Position numbers and translations under genes: made by a program. A stretch of DNA of 64,000 bases, taken from positions 26,798,501 through 26,862,500 of the forward strand of contig NC_053400.1 of assembly GCF_016859285.1 (NCBI RefSeq), written 5' to 3'. The stretch is from Xiphias gladius (Eukaryota; Chordata; Actinopteri; Istiophoriformes; Xiphiidae). Shown here piece by piece: positions 50,901 to 63,236 of this stretch. Position 1 is the stretch's first letter, and every line of letters begins with the position of its first letter. The notes below the pieces were generated by a model. That model had not been told where the DNA came from and did no database searches. It saw nothing but the letters and a program-made list of their open reading frames with translations.

Positions 50901-53900
50901 AGTGTAATGAATGGATTGAATGGTTATGTTTGATTTGTGGAGTCTATTGAAGATCTTGAGATTCATGTAAGATGCAGAGATTTAATATTGTAATATAATA
51001 ATAACAAATGACTTGTACATGACAAATGACAAATTATATTATTATAATAAATGTTTATGTGTTTAAATTACACAAAGAAGCACAAAATGCTTTCCGGAGT
51101 GAGGGGAATAAAATGCAGTGGCAACCCATGAGGTACCAAAAAAATAACTGGGCTACAAAGGGTCAGAACGATACATAAAATCTATGCCCTAAAGACATGA
51201 CAAGAAAATTAAAACTAAGATATCGTACAAGGCCCTTCTGGCCTACATGTCGTGTGGGCCTTTGTCATGCATGTCATGTCTGGTCCTTGTTTCCTGTCTT
51301 TCTGTCTGCTATCAAATAATGACAAAAACCCACCAATCTTAACATATAAAGGGGCCAGTATATAAACCAGAGTAAACAAACAAGATGGTATCATTAGATG
51401 GTAACATGACAGAGCACTGTCATGTAAGAAACGGGCAGATATTTGTCGGTCAGGCAGTTCTCCAAAGATAGGGTTTACGTTGAGACTTTAAGAATAAAGG
51501 CTGTGCCAGCAGAATTGATATTAAATAGAATTTGCTCCTGAGCTCAGGCAACAGCACAGCAAAGATAGCCTCTTGATTTCAACCTGGACTCTGGGAAAAT
51601 CATGCACATCATGACTGAAATATCCTGAGGATTTCAAGGTTTGTTTTAATCTTCAATCTGAGCTCAGCCTTTTTAGGTCGTCTATATTAAGTTACCCTAT
51701 ACTACCAAATCCTCACGGTGAAGTTTATGAACTCGGAGGCACAAAAGTCCTGTTTTGTTCCTTTCACTGTGCTGGCTAAAGCAACCCCATGCAGCTGCCA
51801 TCTCATGATGAAATACCCCACTGTCAGGGACAGCGAAAACTAGTTTCACAACGTTGTTGATATAAAGAAACATCATCTGCATGAAATGCTTCATTTGTGG
51901 ATACATGAATATGAGATTATTCCAGGACAAACTAACAAGTCAACAGGGAGACTGAAATGCCAAGTTAATGATGAACATTCAGCTGTGGAGCTAAATCGAT
52001 TATAAATAATTCATGATACACCTAGGAATGTGTTGCATTCTTACACACTCTGAGTTTATTATAACGTGTACACACAGTCTCAGGTTTCTCTCCAAAGAAA
52101 ATCTTGTGATGCTACATACTTCATAAATGTGTGCTCTAGCAGATGTCTAGAAACAACAATGCACGCATGTGCTTGCTGTTTCTCACACCTTCAATCCTGC
52201 TTTTCTTTAGTTTTCACCTTTTATTTACATTATAACAACAGTTCATTGCTCGGTGTCTCCTATCTCGGTCAAAAGTGGAACCTTAACCTGAAGCACATTT
52301 AATTTCAGCTGAATCTGAGTGCTGATAAAGAGACATTCAAGCCTCTAAGTGCCCAATGGAGAACATGAAGAAGTTCTGGGATGAAATAAAGGTGATGTAC
52401 CAAAAAGTCTCTTACTGTGAAAAGGAGCAGGATGAGATAACATTCCATAGTATTAAGCTGTATTTCAAAAATGTATGAATTTCTTTTTTCACAGTTTCAT
52501 AGATACTGAAGTTTGTTTGTATTTATTCATATGATCAGTTCTTTCAGTGTCTTATTTATGTATGTAATATTGAATACATTGGGTCTCCATAGATTTAAAT
52601 CTTGTGATTTCTTTTAGAAAGGCCAAATTTTAAAAATGGTTTCTTGTTTTTTAACATATGACATACTCACAAGTAAAAGCTGCCGCTCCGGGTCTGAAGC
52701 TCCTAACCCTTCACTTTTAATTCTGTGATGACAACAATCTCTCCCTCACAACGAAGACTTTTGGCCACAGTACATGAAAAAAAAAAGAAAGAAAGAAAAA
52801 AGAAAGAAAGAAAAAAAGTATTTGCTTACTGCACACAACAGAGGAAAGCCCTTGCAGCACTGGGTTAAGGTGCCAACCGTGAACCACAATGTTCCTATTT
52901 GAATCTGGCTGTCGACCTTTGCGGCATAGCAATCCCCATCTCGTTCTTCTCCTTTTCTGTCGTCTCTCTACTGTAATCTTGCTAATAAATGCGTAAAATG
53001 CCACAAATATAGTTCAAAAAAAGAGGCACCCAACAAAGCATTGACTATCCAGCAGCTTATATTCATCATAGGATCCAGCGACGCACCCTTCCTAGGCACC
53101 TCAGTGAGGATCAATGACTGATGATCAATGACTGTCGTGATAACAACTAAATCAGGATGCATCAATTCTCCCTCCATTCATTATGTTGTTTATTTCTGTT
53201 GATATTTTTGCTTTCATTTCTTTTTGTTTGTTTTAATTGAATAAAAGGTCTTCCATGAGTGACCATGGCAATTAGTTGTAACGGTGGCGCCACTGTCCGC
53301 ATGACTCCGGCTGAACCGGGATCAGTGAGGGACAGGCTCCATCACACTGGGTTCACTTCCTCTTCCTTTGTTTTCATCCTGTTTCCTTCCTCTTTTTTTT
53401 TTTTTAACATACTGTTCCCCCCAGATGGAATTCTAAACCAAATACAATACTGTGAAAGTAAACAAATGCATAAATATCATGTCCTACAGCCTTGACCTTA
53501 CTAAAACCAGACCCAGTTTTATGAGGATCCTGGGACAAGGAATTTGGTGTATGATTCTGTTACTTGCTGAAGGAGCCACAATATGGATTGACTTGAATGT
53601 TACGAATGAATGTGGTTTGTGACTCTGGTGCAGCACGAAACATAAATACGTTTTCGATTTTGCATTTGTTTACAAAACTTAATTGAGTGTGCTGATTCAG
53701 AAAGAAACAAGATGGTATGAGAGGTGGATTCTTTGCCTGTTTGCTGCGGAGAGACTGAAAACAGGGATAGTTAAGCTTTGGGAAGATCTGTGTCAGCAGG
53801 AGCTCTACAGAACACGCTGCTAGCCGCTTGGCCATTTTTGTGTTCACCTTGGTTTTCACAGATTTACATCAGATCTTAAACCCTGAGCTCACGTGCTTTT

Positions 53901-55130
53901 CCAAACTGATGAAAACGTGTTCTTGAATGCAACGTTGTGCCCTGCAAGCAAGTAAGTTTTCCAGCAACAGTGTGCCCAGTGAACTGGTTGATAGCGAAGG
54001 ACATAGTCCAACCTCAAGTGTCCATTAAGTTTAATAGGATATCAAATTGAGAGGAATGAAGGCTGAACAATGTCCAGCATGGGGAAATATGACGCATCTG
54101 ATGGTGATGATGATGATAATTGTCCTGATGGCGAAATGGTCATGGGCGCACGTAATTACAATGTTCTGTGTCAGTTCAGAGGACTTGGACTGCATATTAT
54201 CCCAGTTTCTATTTAGTTGCAACTACAGAATAAAAGCCAAAAATGACCCCGAGTAGGCAACATGTGAGTCTACACTGGTGCACAGAAACACAACAAGTCG
54301 TCATAAGATTCCACTTAAATATAAATATGAAATGTTTCTCTGAACATACAGCTGGTAATGCAGCATCCATCAGCCTGCACAGTTGGTCAACGTGGCTACT
54401 GCTTGTATAAACATTAATGAAGTTTTACACACTTTTTTTATGCAGCTCTTGTTTTTAGCATTGTCTTACTGCCATCACCCTTTTCCACCGTATCAAACCT
54501 ATCCATCCCAGCCCACTTCATGCTATTAGACATATAATGGAAGTCTAGATTAATGGTTAATTTCCAGGAAATCCCTGTGTTCTGTCATAAAGTACTTTCC
54601 ATTAATTAGTGACTGTTTCTCAGAAAGGAGGGGGAGAGGAGAAGAGTGATTAATGAGCTAACTAGTGCAGCCAGCGGCTCGCCAAGCCCCAGTGGTAAGC
54701 GTGAGAGAGTCAGACTCGCAGAGAGAGAGAAAGAAAATAAATATGTGGCAAAGAAAAAAAAAGTGCATGGAAATTCATTGAAAGGGTAGCTGAGTGCAGT
54801 TTCAAAGGAATGGTATAGCATTAGAGCTGAACTGTGATTGAGAGGGCAGAGTGAAGCCTGATTATGCTGTCTCTGGAGCCAGAAGTCCAGCAGACGGGGA
54901 CGGGTGTGTGCCGAACTCAGGCGGCTTCTTGACTTGTTTCGCTCTCTTAACTTGTAAGGTTCACCCTGCTGACGGTCGAGACAAGACACTACTGCAGGAT
55001 TTGGCACCACGGAACATGCAGACTGAATATTAATCAGCCTTTTCTGTCTCAGAAAATACACGTCCCACCCTAAACTTTTTTATTTTCTTATGCAAACATG
55101 CTCGCCACAATTGAAGGATTTTGGACATTG
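50901..55130. other. Intergenic DNA, no gene recognised
   Basis: Short frames only. Contains a GAAA-type low-complexity run at 52775-52817 and a poly-T at about 53394-53405. Confidence 0.4.
52775..52817 (+). repeat. (GAAA)n low-complexity run
   Basis: About ten imperfect GAAA units. Confidence 0.9.
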
Positions 55131-55137
55131 TTCACAT

Positions 55138-55800
55138 CTTTTAAGAAAACGGTTTGACATTTTGGGAAGTGCGCTTATTCCTGCCAAGTGAAGATGGATA
55201 GCACTCTTATGTCTTTATGCGAAACATAAAGCTAAAGCTAGTTTGGTTCTGTTCAATAATGAATGAATGAATGAATGATTTTTTTTTTGTATGAGTAAAC
55301 AAGCAAGATATATAGTACCTTGTTAATTAGTGAGCATTTGGAGGAATTTTCGTTACCTTTGGACAGAGCCAAGCTAGTTGTTTCCCCCCTGTTTCCAGTC
55401 TTTATGCTAAGCTAAACTAACCTGCTACCAGTTGTAACTTCATCTATAAAGGCGTGGTTCGGGATTGAGAAAGTCGAGAATACTTTGAGAACACTGAAAC
55501 CACTCTCATTTCTGTTGAATATGAAGCTACAGCCAGCAGCCAGCTTCGCATATCTTAACATAGACTGGAACCTGTCTGGTGGTAGAACTCGCTAATGAAG
55601 ATATATACCTTGCTTGTTCATAATACACAGTGGAGTAGTGCCAGGCTACTTGTTTCTCCCTGTTCTTTGTACTAAGCTAAGCTAACCAACTGCTGGCTGT
55701 AGTTCCATATTCAAAAGACACGTTTGAGAGTGGTACCGACCTTCTCATCTAACTCCCTACGTGTATGTCCCGAAATGTTGAACTATTCCTTTAAGTCCGG
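55138..55800. repeat. Two nested copies of repeat D
   Basis: The first copy runs from 'ttttgggaagtgcgcttattc' through an (AATG)n run at 55257-55278 and returns inverted as 'cctttggacagagccaagctag...cagtctttatgctaagcta'. A second copy starts near 55465 ('gaagctacagccagcagccag', 'ctaagctaagctaaccaac...cagttcc'-like) and ends 'cccgaaatgttgaactattcctttaa'. Each copy is palindromic overall. Confidence 0.6.
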
Positions 55801-56051
55801 ATCAGCTCCAAGCAGATAAATATTTTCGCTGGCTAATGTTACTACCCCCTTGGCAGTGTTTCTGTGAAGAGATTCCTATGGACCTCAGATTAAGAGGGCA
55901 GCGTGGCATGAGTCCAGAGGTCTGGCTAGACATTATCTCCAGCACCCCTGTATGTTTTCATAAGGGGGCCTCCTAGTCTCTCCAGAGCTGGCCTGTAAGT
56001 GGGTGGGAGTGGGCAGCGGGAGTGTTTGTGTGTGCATGAATGTTTATGTAC

Positions 56052-56096
<45 letters not shown>
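56052..56096 (+). repeat. (GT)n microsatellite
   Basis: About 22 GT units. Confidence 0.95.
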
Positions 56097-56099
<3 letters not shown>

Positions 56100-56413
56100 A
56101 AGAGCAGAGTAAACTGCCGCCTTGGTGGGGCAGCACACTGTCTGCCATGTCTCTGGTCTAGAGGAGAGCCATTAGGGGAGCGATGAAGCTGATGACATGT
56201 TGTTCCTGTGACAGGCCGCCTGGCCCCAGACTCCTCTGCTCCGTTGCTGCTGCTGCTGCTGCTGGAGCTGTGGGAGCCCGCGGGGCTGCCGCAGGACAGA
56301 CACAGAGACGCAGGGACGGCATTTATTTTGGGAGGTGGTTTGGTGCCGGACACCCTGTCTACTCTCTCACCAACCTTTATACACCACCACCCTCCTCTTC
56401 CCACTCTCACAAG

Positions 56414-56444
<31 letters not shown>

Positions 56445-57800
56445 CACACAATCAGGACACGTTTGTCTTGGCAACAGCAGCAACTCTGTTTAAGGTTCAG
56501 TTTACACAAAATAAAAAACCAAAACAAGACAACAAAAACACATTTTATCACTTCATAGCTTGTGACATATCAGTCTCCTCACAATACAAAGAAATAATCC
56601 AGAAATAATGTCCCAGTCGGTCTGGATTGAAGTTGATTCCAATGAAAACGGTTCACAGCAAGGTCTTTGGAAAGTTTTATGTTTACAAATGTAGTAAAGC
56701 TTTTTCCACTGGTGGGTGTATGTCACTGTAAAAACAAAGTAGTTCTGCTAATACATAGAGCAGCACTGTATGACTATCAGCTTGCAAGTACTACTTCTAT
56801 CAGAGTGCCTCTCAGGTGGCTTTGGGCTTTGAGGTGCTGACCATGAAGGGCAGCCTCCCCGTTTTTTTTTAATAATAACTGAACATGTAATTTAATGATG
56901 GTGTGGCTGCACAGGCTATTGCTTTTTCGTCAAGTGGCCAATAATCACTTTCTCTGAGGTCAGTTTGTCCTCTTTGAATTTTAGTTATGCAGACTCAATA
57001 GCGTCCTGAATAGTGATTCAACATTCAGGTAACTTAAGAGAGCTTTATTGTCAGTGCCTCCAACAAAATTGCGGTTTCATACCCAATCAGGTGCCGTGCA
57101 TTACAGAGATATGAAAAGAGTACTAATACAGCACCAAAATAGAACAATAACAATCTAACAATTGAATATGCACTACACAATATTACAGTTAACAAGAAAG
57201 ACATTGAATAAAAGGAAGGAAATACCAATGTATAAATGTTTAATATAAATATGTAACTGCTGTAGTAGATTTTGGGAAAATAATATGATAGTAAGAATAG
57301 TAATTGCTGTTGTTCTCTGTGCATATTAGCCTTTACATACACCATCATTTTATTACACACAATTCCTTGGTCACTCACGATGTACACGGTTTTTATACTG
57401 CACAATGTGGGAACTGTATTTGTCCATGAATACATACCAGTTTTTCCAGAGGGTTGGGTTGATGCCATCCCGTCTGACTCACATTCGCTATCACTCGGTG
57501 GGACTTGGAGCTTTTCCACTTCATTGTTGCTGTTACTTTTGAATAGTCTTCTAGTTTAATTTACATCACAGATATGCTTCTATGTCTCTCACCATTTTTT
57601 TTTTTTGTCAGTACAACAAAGAGCAGACAACAAAGTTTGGTCAGTTTTTTCCGTCAAAATTGTCGAGTTTTTTCTTTGCCTGTTTCATGTGAGCTTCATG
57701 AGATTTTTTGTATGACTGACTGTGTTTTTAAGGAAAGTTATTATTACTACAAAAAAATGCTCCCCAGTCTTTCAGCCCCACCTGAACTGGTGATAAACCT
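56100..57800. other. Intergenic DNA with microsatellites
   Basis: A (TGC)n run of about seven units at 56244-56263 and (CA)n at 56414-56442. The Leu- or Ser-rich open frames across them are repeat translations. Nothing else recognised. Confidence 0.5.
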
Positions 57801-57809
57801 GCTCTGTTT

Positions 57810-58668
57810 TCGGTATGACCAGTGTTGGAAAGTAGCTAAGTACATTCACTCATGTTCTGTACTTCAGTACTGTTTTGAGGTACTTGTACTTTACTTCAGT
57901 ATCTTCATTTAGTGCCACTTTAAACCTCTACCCCACTATATTTCACAGTGAAATATTGCCTTCTTTACTCCATTACATTTATCTGAGAACTGTAGTTACT
58001 ATTTACTTTACAGATAAAGATTTTACATACAAAACAGATGAAAAGCTTATAAACTGCATTATTAAAGCGGCTGCTAACCTCCTTGGTTTGTGACCCTGGT
58101 GCAGTTCGAGCTTCTTTTCACATAGTTCAGGTGTCTCTGAGCTGTTCGCATTTCAACCAAAGAGAAACTTCTCCTATAAACTTTTTTACATGCTTTTATT
58201 TAAATAATTGTTTGAAGGTCAAAGAGGTAAAACGGTAAAGAAGGAAAAAAATCCGAAATATACACAATAATATGTGTGGCAGAACACGTCACATCTTGTG
58301 ATACTTAAGAGGGACCCGACCCCAGGTTAGAAACCACTGGATTAAACTATCTGACTGTACATAAAGAGTTCAAACAAGCTCCACCTTGAGCAGCTACAAC
58401 AGTATAGTGCTGCTTATACATTAATGCATCAGTATTAACAATCTCTTACACAATATATACTGATATGCCAGTCAGACAAAGTATTTTTCTGCAGAACGAG
58501 TACTTTTACTGTGATACTTTAAATACATTTTGCTGATAATACTTTCGTACTTTTACATAAGTAGGATTAATGGAGTGCAGGGCTTTTACTTGTAATGGAG
58601 TATTTTAACACTACGGTATTGGTACTTTTACTTAAGTTGAGAATCTGAATACTTCTTCCACTAATGAC
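57810..58668. repeat. Dispersed fish repeat F with an insertion
   Basis: The left end 'agtgttggaaagtagctaagtac' and right end 'gtacttttacttaagttgag...acttcttccactaatgac' are inverted counterparts of a common fish repeat, recognised by 'gaggtacttgtactttacttc' and 'tttactccattacatttatc'. The middle (about 58078-58350, ending 'accccaggttagaaaccactgg') looks like a second repeat inserted into the first. Confidence 0.65.
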
Positions 58669-60700
58669 TTTGACAACATGACTTGTAACTGAGTGTTAAC
58701 TACTAGGAATGTATATTACACCTACTTTGATTTATGTGTTTGACTCAGCCTTTTGCCTTTTAATTCTGTATTAATCACCTCTCACGATGATGATTAATGA
58801 GCTAAAGAAACCAATAATTTATGGAAAAGAACATCAGAGCTGACGGCGGATGACACTAACTGATGTTGGACGGTAAATGCCCCTGAACTTCTCCTGACTC
58901 TGTGATCTATTTGGAAAAGAATATATGGTTATATATTGTTTTAAAGACCAATAAATCACATTTCAAGCAGCTGTGATTCCCAGTGGTGTTTTTGTGGCCA
59001 ATGAAACATTCGACTCTGGATGAAGCTCTTCCAAAACACCTCTCTCCCCCCTCTCTGCATCTCTGCATCTGATTGAGTTACACAGGGGAACACATTTTGA
59101 ACAGGTGCCCAGTGAACTCTCTCCTTCTGTCATTGTAACCTGACTCCCGCCTCTTCAGCCAGACCTCTCTCGTCCCCAGCATGCTCCGGGAGAGTTTGGG
59201 CACACTGGTTCTGGACCGGCACACATAACTGGGCATGCCACTGAGACCCAGGATTAACTCTTCTGATATGAGGCGTGAGCGGTCGTCCACCGGGAGCTAA
59301 TCCTACGGCCGTAACCTCCACCTGAACCAACGCTTGCAGAGTTGTACAAATGTCGTTCTCAAGAAGTGTTGGAGGTGGTCACGTCGGCACGGAGACAAGA
59401 CGCCACCGGGGGATTCCCTAACCCCCTGTTTACCCCCCATCTGCCCCCTGTGCTCCTTAATACTAATGTTCAATTGGTCCCTCTACTCAACTGTGCGTAC
59501 GCTCACTCTTTTGATAGTTAGGGTTTGTACCTTAACCTCTATCTGTAAATGGTGAATGGCTGCATCTATATAGCGCATTTCTGGGGTACAGTGTCTTGCC
59601 CAAGGACATTTTTGACGTGTGGACGGGAGGGGCTGGGGATTGAACCGCCAACCCTGTGGCCGCCCCGCTGTGCCTGCTGAGCCACAGCCTATGTAGGGCA
59701 ATATATACGGTTCATTCAGCAACGCCTGGCGCCGGCGTATCTGAACCATAACATTGTTTATGTTATCACACACTTAGATTAAAAAAAAGTTTATAAAATA
59801 CTTCGTTATGAGTCTATTACCATGGTAACACTGTAATTTATTAATACACCTTAAGTGACAAAGTCTTGCAGAATTCTCTTATGTGAAAGTAAAGTGTATG
59901 TGCCGTTAGATGTGTTTCAGAATGAAAATTCGAGGTACTCATTGTGATGAGTAATAACATTCAGATTGACTTGTTATTGGTGTATCGACTTATGATAAAT
60001 ATTCTGTTGTTGTACAGTTATGGTCTCGACTCTCTGTGTGTTTGTGTAAAAGCCTATACTCGTGAAGTACTTGTGAAATACAACAGTTGAGGCTCAAAAA
60101 ACAGTGGAGTCCTTCACAGCTGCACGTGCTTGAGTAAATGTGCTTTGTGTAGCTACTTTGCACCTTTGCCTAACAGGACAGTTGATGAAAACCCTCTCAA
60201 AGGGCAAAAATATCAAGAAAATGGCATGAAGGTTTTGACAATATTTTAACTTCTGTTGAAAGTATTAGATTTAATATAACATTTTGATAATTATAATGAT
60301 ATAATATGCTCTAATATAATAATAGCAACAATAAAAATAACAATAATAATAGAGTAATGTGAAAATCTGGATTTTACATATCAAAACGATATGACCAGAT
60401 TATAAAATATGATGCATCAATGCTATCGGTTGAACTATTAAACAGCACATAAAGCAAGTAAGGTTAGCTCCCCCTTTAACAGCCACAAAATCAAAATGCT
60501 GCTGCCCGTTAATGCATCGTACTGTATCATCAAATACTGTTATGGATAGTTTTACTTAGATCTGAATACTTACTCCACTACTGATGAAAATAAGGAAAGA
60601 TTCTTATTGTTTTTGTTTTTATGATTATAAAGTTTCGGGATGATTTATTCAGACCATGAAGGTATTTATAATTTTCCATTTATGCATTTATTGTCGTCTA
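58669..60700. other. Intergenic DNA between repeat F and the smad6 promoter
   Basis: Mostly AT-rich. A moderately GC-rich stretch at 59100-59480 has - strand frames without recognised domain. A SINE-like tail lies at 59555-59705, and a fragment of repeat F at about 60510-60585. Confidence 0.4.
59555..59705 (+). repeat. SINE-like repeat fragment
   Basis: Contains 'tgcatctatatagcgcattt', 'cagtgtcttgcccaaggac' and 'ggggattgaaccgccaacc', the fixed phrases of a widespread fish retroposon-like repeat. The middle of the usual element is deleted. Confidence 0.5.
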
Positions 60701-60909
60701 TCTAGTCACCTGTGGTCGGTGTGATCGCCACGCCGCGGAACGTGTTCAGTTTGAGCAGAGCAGGGGCAGGATGTTGCGTCTTTAAGAGTTAAGAAACTTG
60801 AAACCGTGTTTGCGCAACAATCAGCGCGGCTCCCAGCCGCCAAAGTGTCTAGACTGGCACATGATGGCGGGAATCAACCAATGGCTCCAGAGCTTTCCTC
60901 TGGGGCCCC

Positions 60910-60910
<1 letters not shown>

Positions 60911-60977
<67 letters not shown>

Positions 60978-60987
60978 GAGAGAGAGG

Positions 60988-61021
<34 letters not shown>

Positions 61022-61044
61022 GCGAGAGAGAGAGAGAGAGAGGG
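60911..61044 (+). repeat. (GA)n microsatellite, about 134 bp
   Basis: Purine-only apart from two C interruptions; long (GA)n can form intramolecular triplex DNA. The Arg/Glu frames through it are artefacts. Confidence 0.97.
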
Positions 61045-61608
61045 AGTCAAGTCAAACTGAATAACATGGGATGCTGAATGATGCGGGCTTCAAAATAAAA
61101 GCCCTGCCATTAAGTTTCAGAAAAAAAATGAAAGTTTTTTTCAGTAGCCTCTGTGACAGCTTTGTTTTTTAATGATAGTTTTTTTTTTCCTGGAAATAAC
61201 CTCGTGAACTTTGGATTTTTTTTTTTGTGCTAAATAATAGGGAAAATAGGAACTCATTCAATGGTACACTTCCAAATCATCATTTTCCACCTTATCCTAT
61301 CTAGATACTTTTAGTCAGTTATAGCAGGTCACTTGAACATGGAAGAATGAGGATTTTGTCCACATGCCATCAAACACTCTAATATATATAATGATTTTTT
61401 CCCCCAAATACTAGGTGAATGATGAATTCATAATTACTTAGGTTTAATCAAATGGGGGTTTTTTTTGGAAATTATAGAACTGTAATATAGAAATAAACCC
61501 TTATCATATATTCTTTTTCAAAATAACGGATTTATTAACCTCCTTTATAAGTAACTTGTATCGGCTTATTTTACAGTTTCACATGCATTGAGACATAGGC
61601 TTTTGGTT

Positions 61609-61611
<3 letters not shown>

Positions 61612-61679
<68 letters not shown>
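61612..61679 (+). repeat. (CA)n microsatellite, 68 bp
   Basis: 34 perfect CA units, about 0.8 kb upstream of the smad6 start codon. Confidence 0.97.
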
Positions 61680-61681
<2 letters not shown>

Positions 61682-62494
61682 TTTTTGACACTTCCTTAAC
61701 AAACAACTACAGAACACGTTAACTCTTAAGATTTTTATTCTGAAAATCAATCGGGTCTGTGTTATCCTGTCTGGCTTGACTCTGGTGTGTGTGCAGGAGC
61801 GTGTGTGTGCCTGTGCCTGTGTGTGTGTGTTTGTGTGTGCGTCCGTAAGGGACTTGCGGGGTAGTGGAGAGTGGAGTAATTCCAGCTCTCTTTAAACCAA
61901 CTTCTCAGCACGGAATCCGTCCTGGAGTTTGGCACTGGAGTCCCCGACCATCTCTGCTCTTATCCCGGGTCCTGCAGCGGGACTGTTGCCTCCACCACAA
62001 CGACAGAGAGGATTTATTTCGGGGTGAAGGAGGGATTTTACAGATCGGAGCTCAAGGAGAAACTCTGGAAAAAGTTTTGGAGTTATGTTTCTGATGCTCT
62101 TTTTGTTCATGTAAACTGATACGGTCCCTGAGTAGGCTGAGACTATGGTTTGTGGATTGTGTGCGGGATCTCCAGAGTGTTGGGGAGTTGAAGGCTTTGT
62201 GAGGGGTCTGGCAAGAGTTGTGGCTTAATTGAGTTGGCGACAGCAGGTCACTGAGCAGTGACTGTGTGTAGCCTTCTCCTTCTCCAGACGTTTAGTGATG
62301 TTGAACGCAACGCATGACTGAATATTACTTTTCTAATGCTGCTGGGGAGCCAGGAAACGGTGACCACGGGCTGCGCATGTTGTGCGCACCGTGCACAAAC
62401 CCGCGGCGCGGCGCGACGAGTGTAAATCGATGTGGCATCTTCTGAGACCCGGACGGGACCGACAGGACACATCCAAAACTGCCTAGGCCGTCGT

Positions 62495-63236
62495 ATGTTC
62501 AAGTCGAAACGCTCAGGTCTTGTACGGCGACTCTGGAGAAGCCGTCTGGTCACCGAGAGCGACGGGCGGGATGGAAGCAGAAGAGGTGAGGGAGGACGGA
62601 AAGGTCCGTGTGGCAGACAATCGGGAAAGCTCCACAGGCAGGAGCAGCGGCCGGTGACACACGCTGACCCGGCTCCGGGACTCGCGGGGGAGGCTGGAGA
62701 CCCGACGGAGAGCGCGGAGAGGGAGGAAGAGGAGCAGCCTGACGATGACCGGGGTGCCATGTGCGTCCCGGAGCACAGAGGCTCTCGGCCGGGACAGGAG
62801 GGCGACAGTAGAACGGTGACATGTTGTTTGTTTGGGGAATGGGATCTCAGACCTCGGAGCCCTTATTGGACCCCAAGAAAAGACTCAGGGGGCCCTTGTC
62901 AGTGCGCGCCGAGGCACGCGGGGCTGGAGGATGAAATCGCGGGCACTGCTCATGTTTTTTTGAAAAGACTCAAGGAGAGATCTCTGGATGCCTTGGCGAG
63001 GGCTGTAGAGGCCAAGGGGGGGCTGCCCAGCGAGTGCGTCATGGTGCCGCGCACCGAGCTGCGGCTCGGCGCTCATCACATCTCTCCACAGTATCTCCTG
63101 TGTAAGCTGTACCGCTGGAGCGACCTGCCGCTCTCGGCGCGGCTCAAAGCGCTGTGCCACTGCCAGAGCTCCGGCGCAGCGGACAGCGCCAGGGTGTGCT
63201 GCAACCCTTATCACTACAGTCGCTTATGTGGGCCAG
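62495..63236 (+). CDS. smad6: smad6: inhibitory SMAD, first coding exon (partial gene)
   Basis: 742 nt, 247 codons plus 1 nt, ending CCAG|GTAAGG. The remaining exons lie beyond the window. The N-terminus MFKSKRSGLVRRLWRSRLV is the SMAD6 signature; TVTCCLF (residues 107-113) is a further SMAD6 block absent from SMAD7. From about residue 150 the divergent MH1-like domain follows: FLKRLKERSLDALARAVEAK, VMVPRTELRLG, LLCKLYRWSDLP, LKALCHC and VCCNPYHYSRLCGP. An acidic Glu-rich stretch lies at about 73-85. Role: BMP-induced feedback inhibitor that blocks receptor-SMAD signalling; its MH2 domain and PPxY motif are encoded downstream. The start codon has a weak context (C at -3). Exon length is slightly below human exon 1. 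Paralogue a or b not resolved. Confidence 0.94.

Larger units (their letters stand above)
60720..62494 (+). promoter_or_regulatory. smad6: smad6 upstream region and 5' UTR
   Basis: Holds a palindromic SMAD-binding element GTCTAGAC at 60847-60854, GC-rich CGCCGCGG at about 60730, (GA)n at 60911-61044 and (CA)n at 61612-61679. GC content rises toward the gene, with GCGGCGCGGCGCG at about 62403-62416. The transcription start is not visible. An 18-codon upstream ORF occupies 62430-62486. Confidence 0.5.

Noticed and set aside
56183-56608. Leu-rich (+) and Ser-rich (-) frames
   Set aside because: Caused by the (TGC)n and (CA)n/(GT)n repeats; no splice sites or domain continuity.
60798-61064. Arg/Glu repeat proteins upstream of smad6
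   Set aside because: Translation of the (GA)n microsatellite in several frames; no other protein feature.
62432-62494. N-terminal extension of smad6
   Set aside because: The frame is open upstream but has no in-frame ATG (it starts at GTG), and homology begins exactly at MFKSKRSG, so 62495 is the start.
62495-63236. smad7 as alternative identity
   Set aside because: The SGLVRRLWRSRLV end, TVTCCLF block and CNPYHYSRLCGP match SMAD6 better than SMAD7, which lacks TVTCC and has CNPHHLSRLCE-type sequence.
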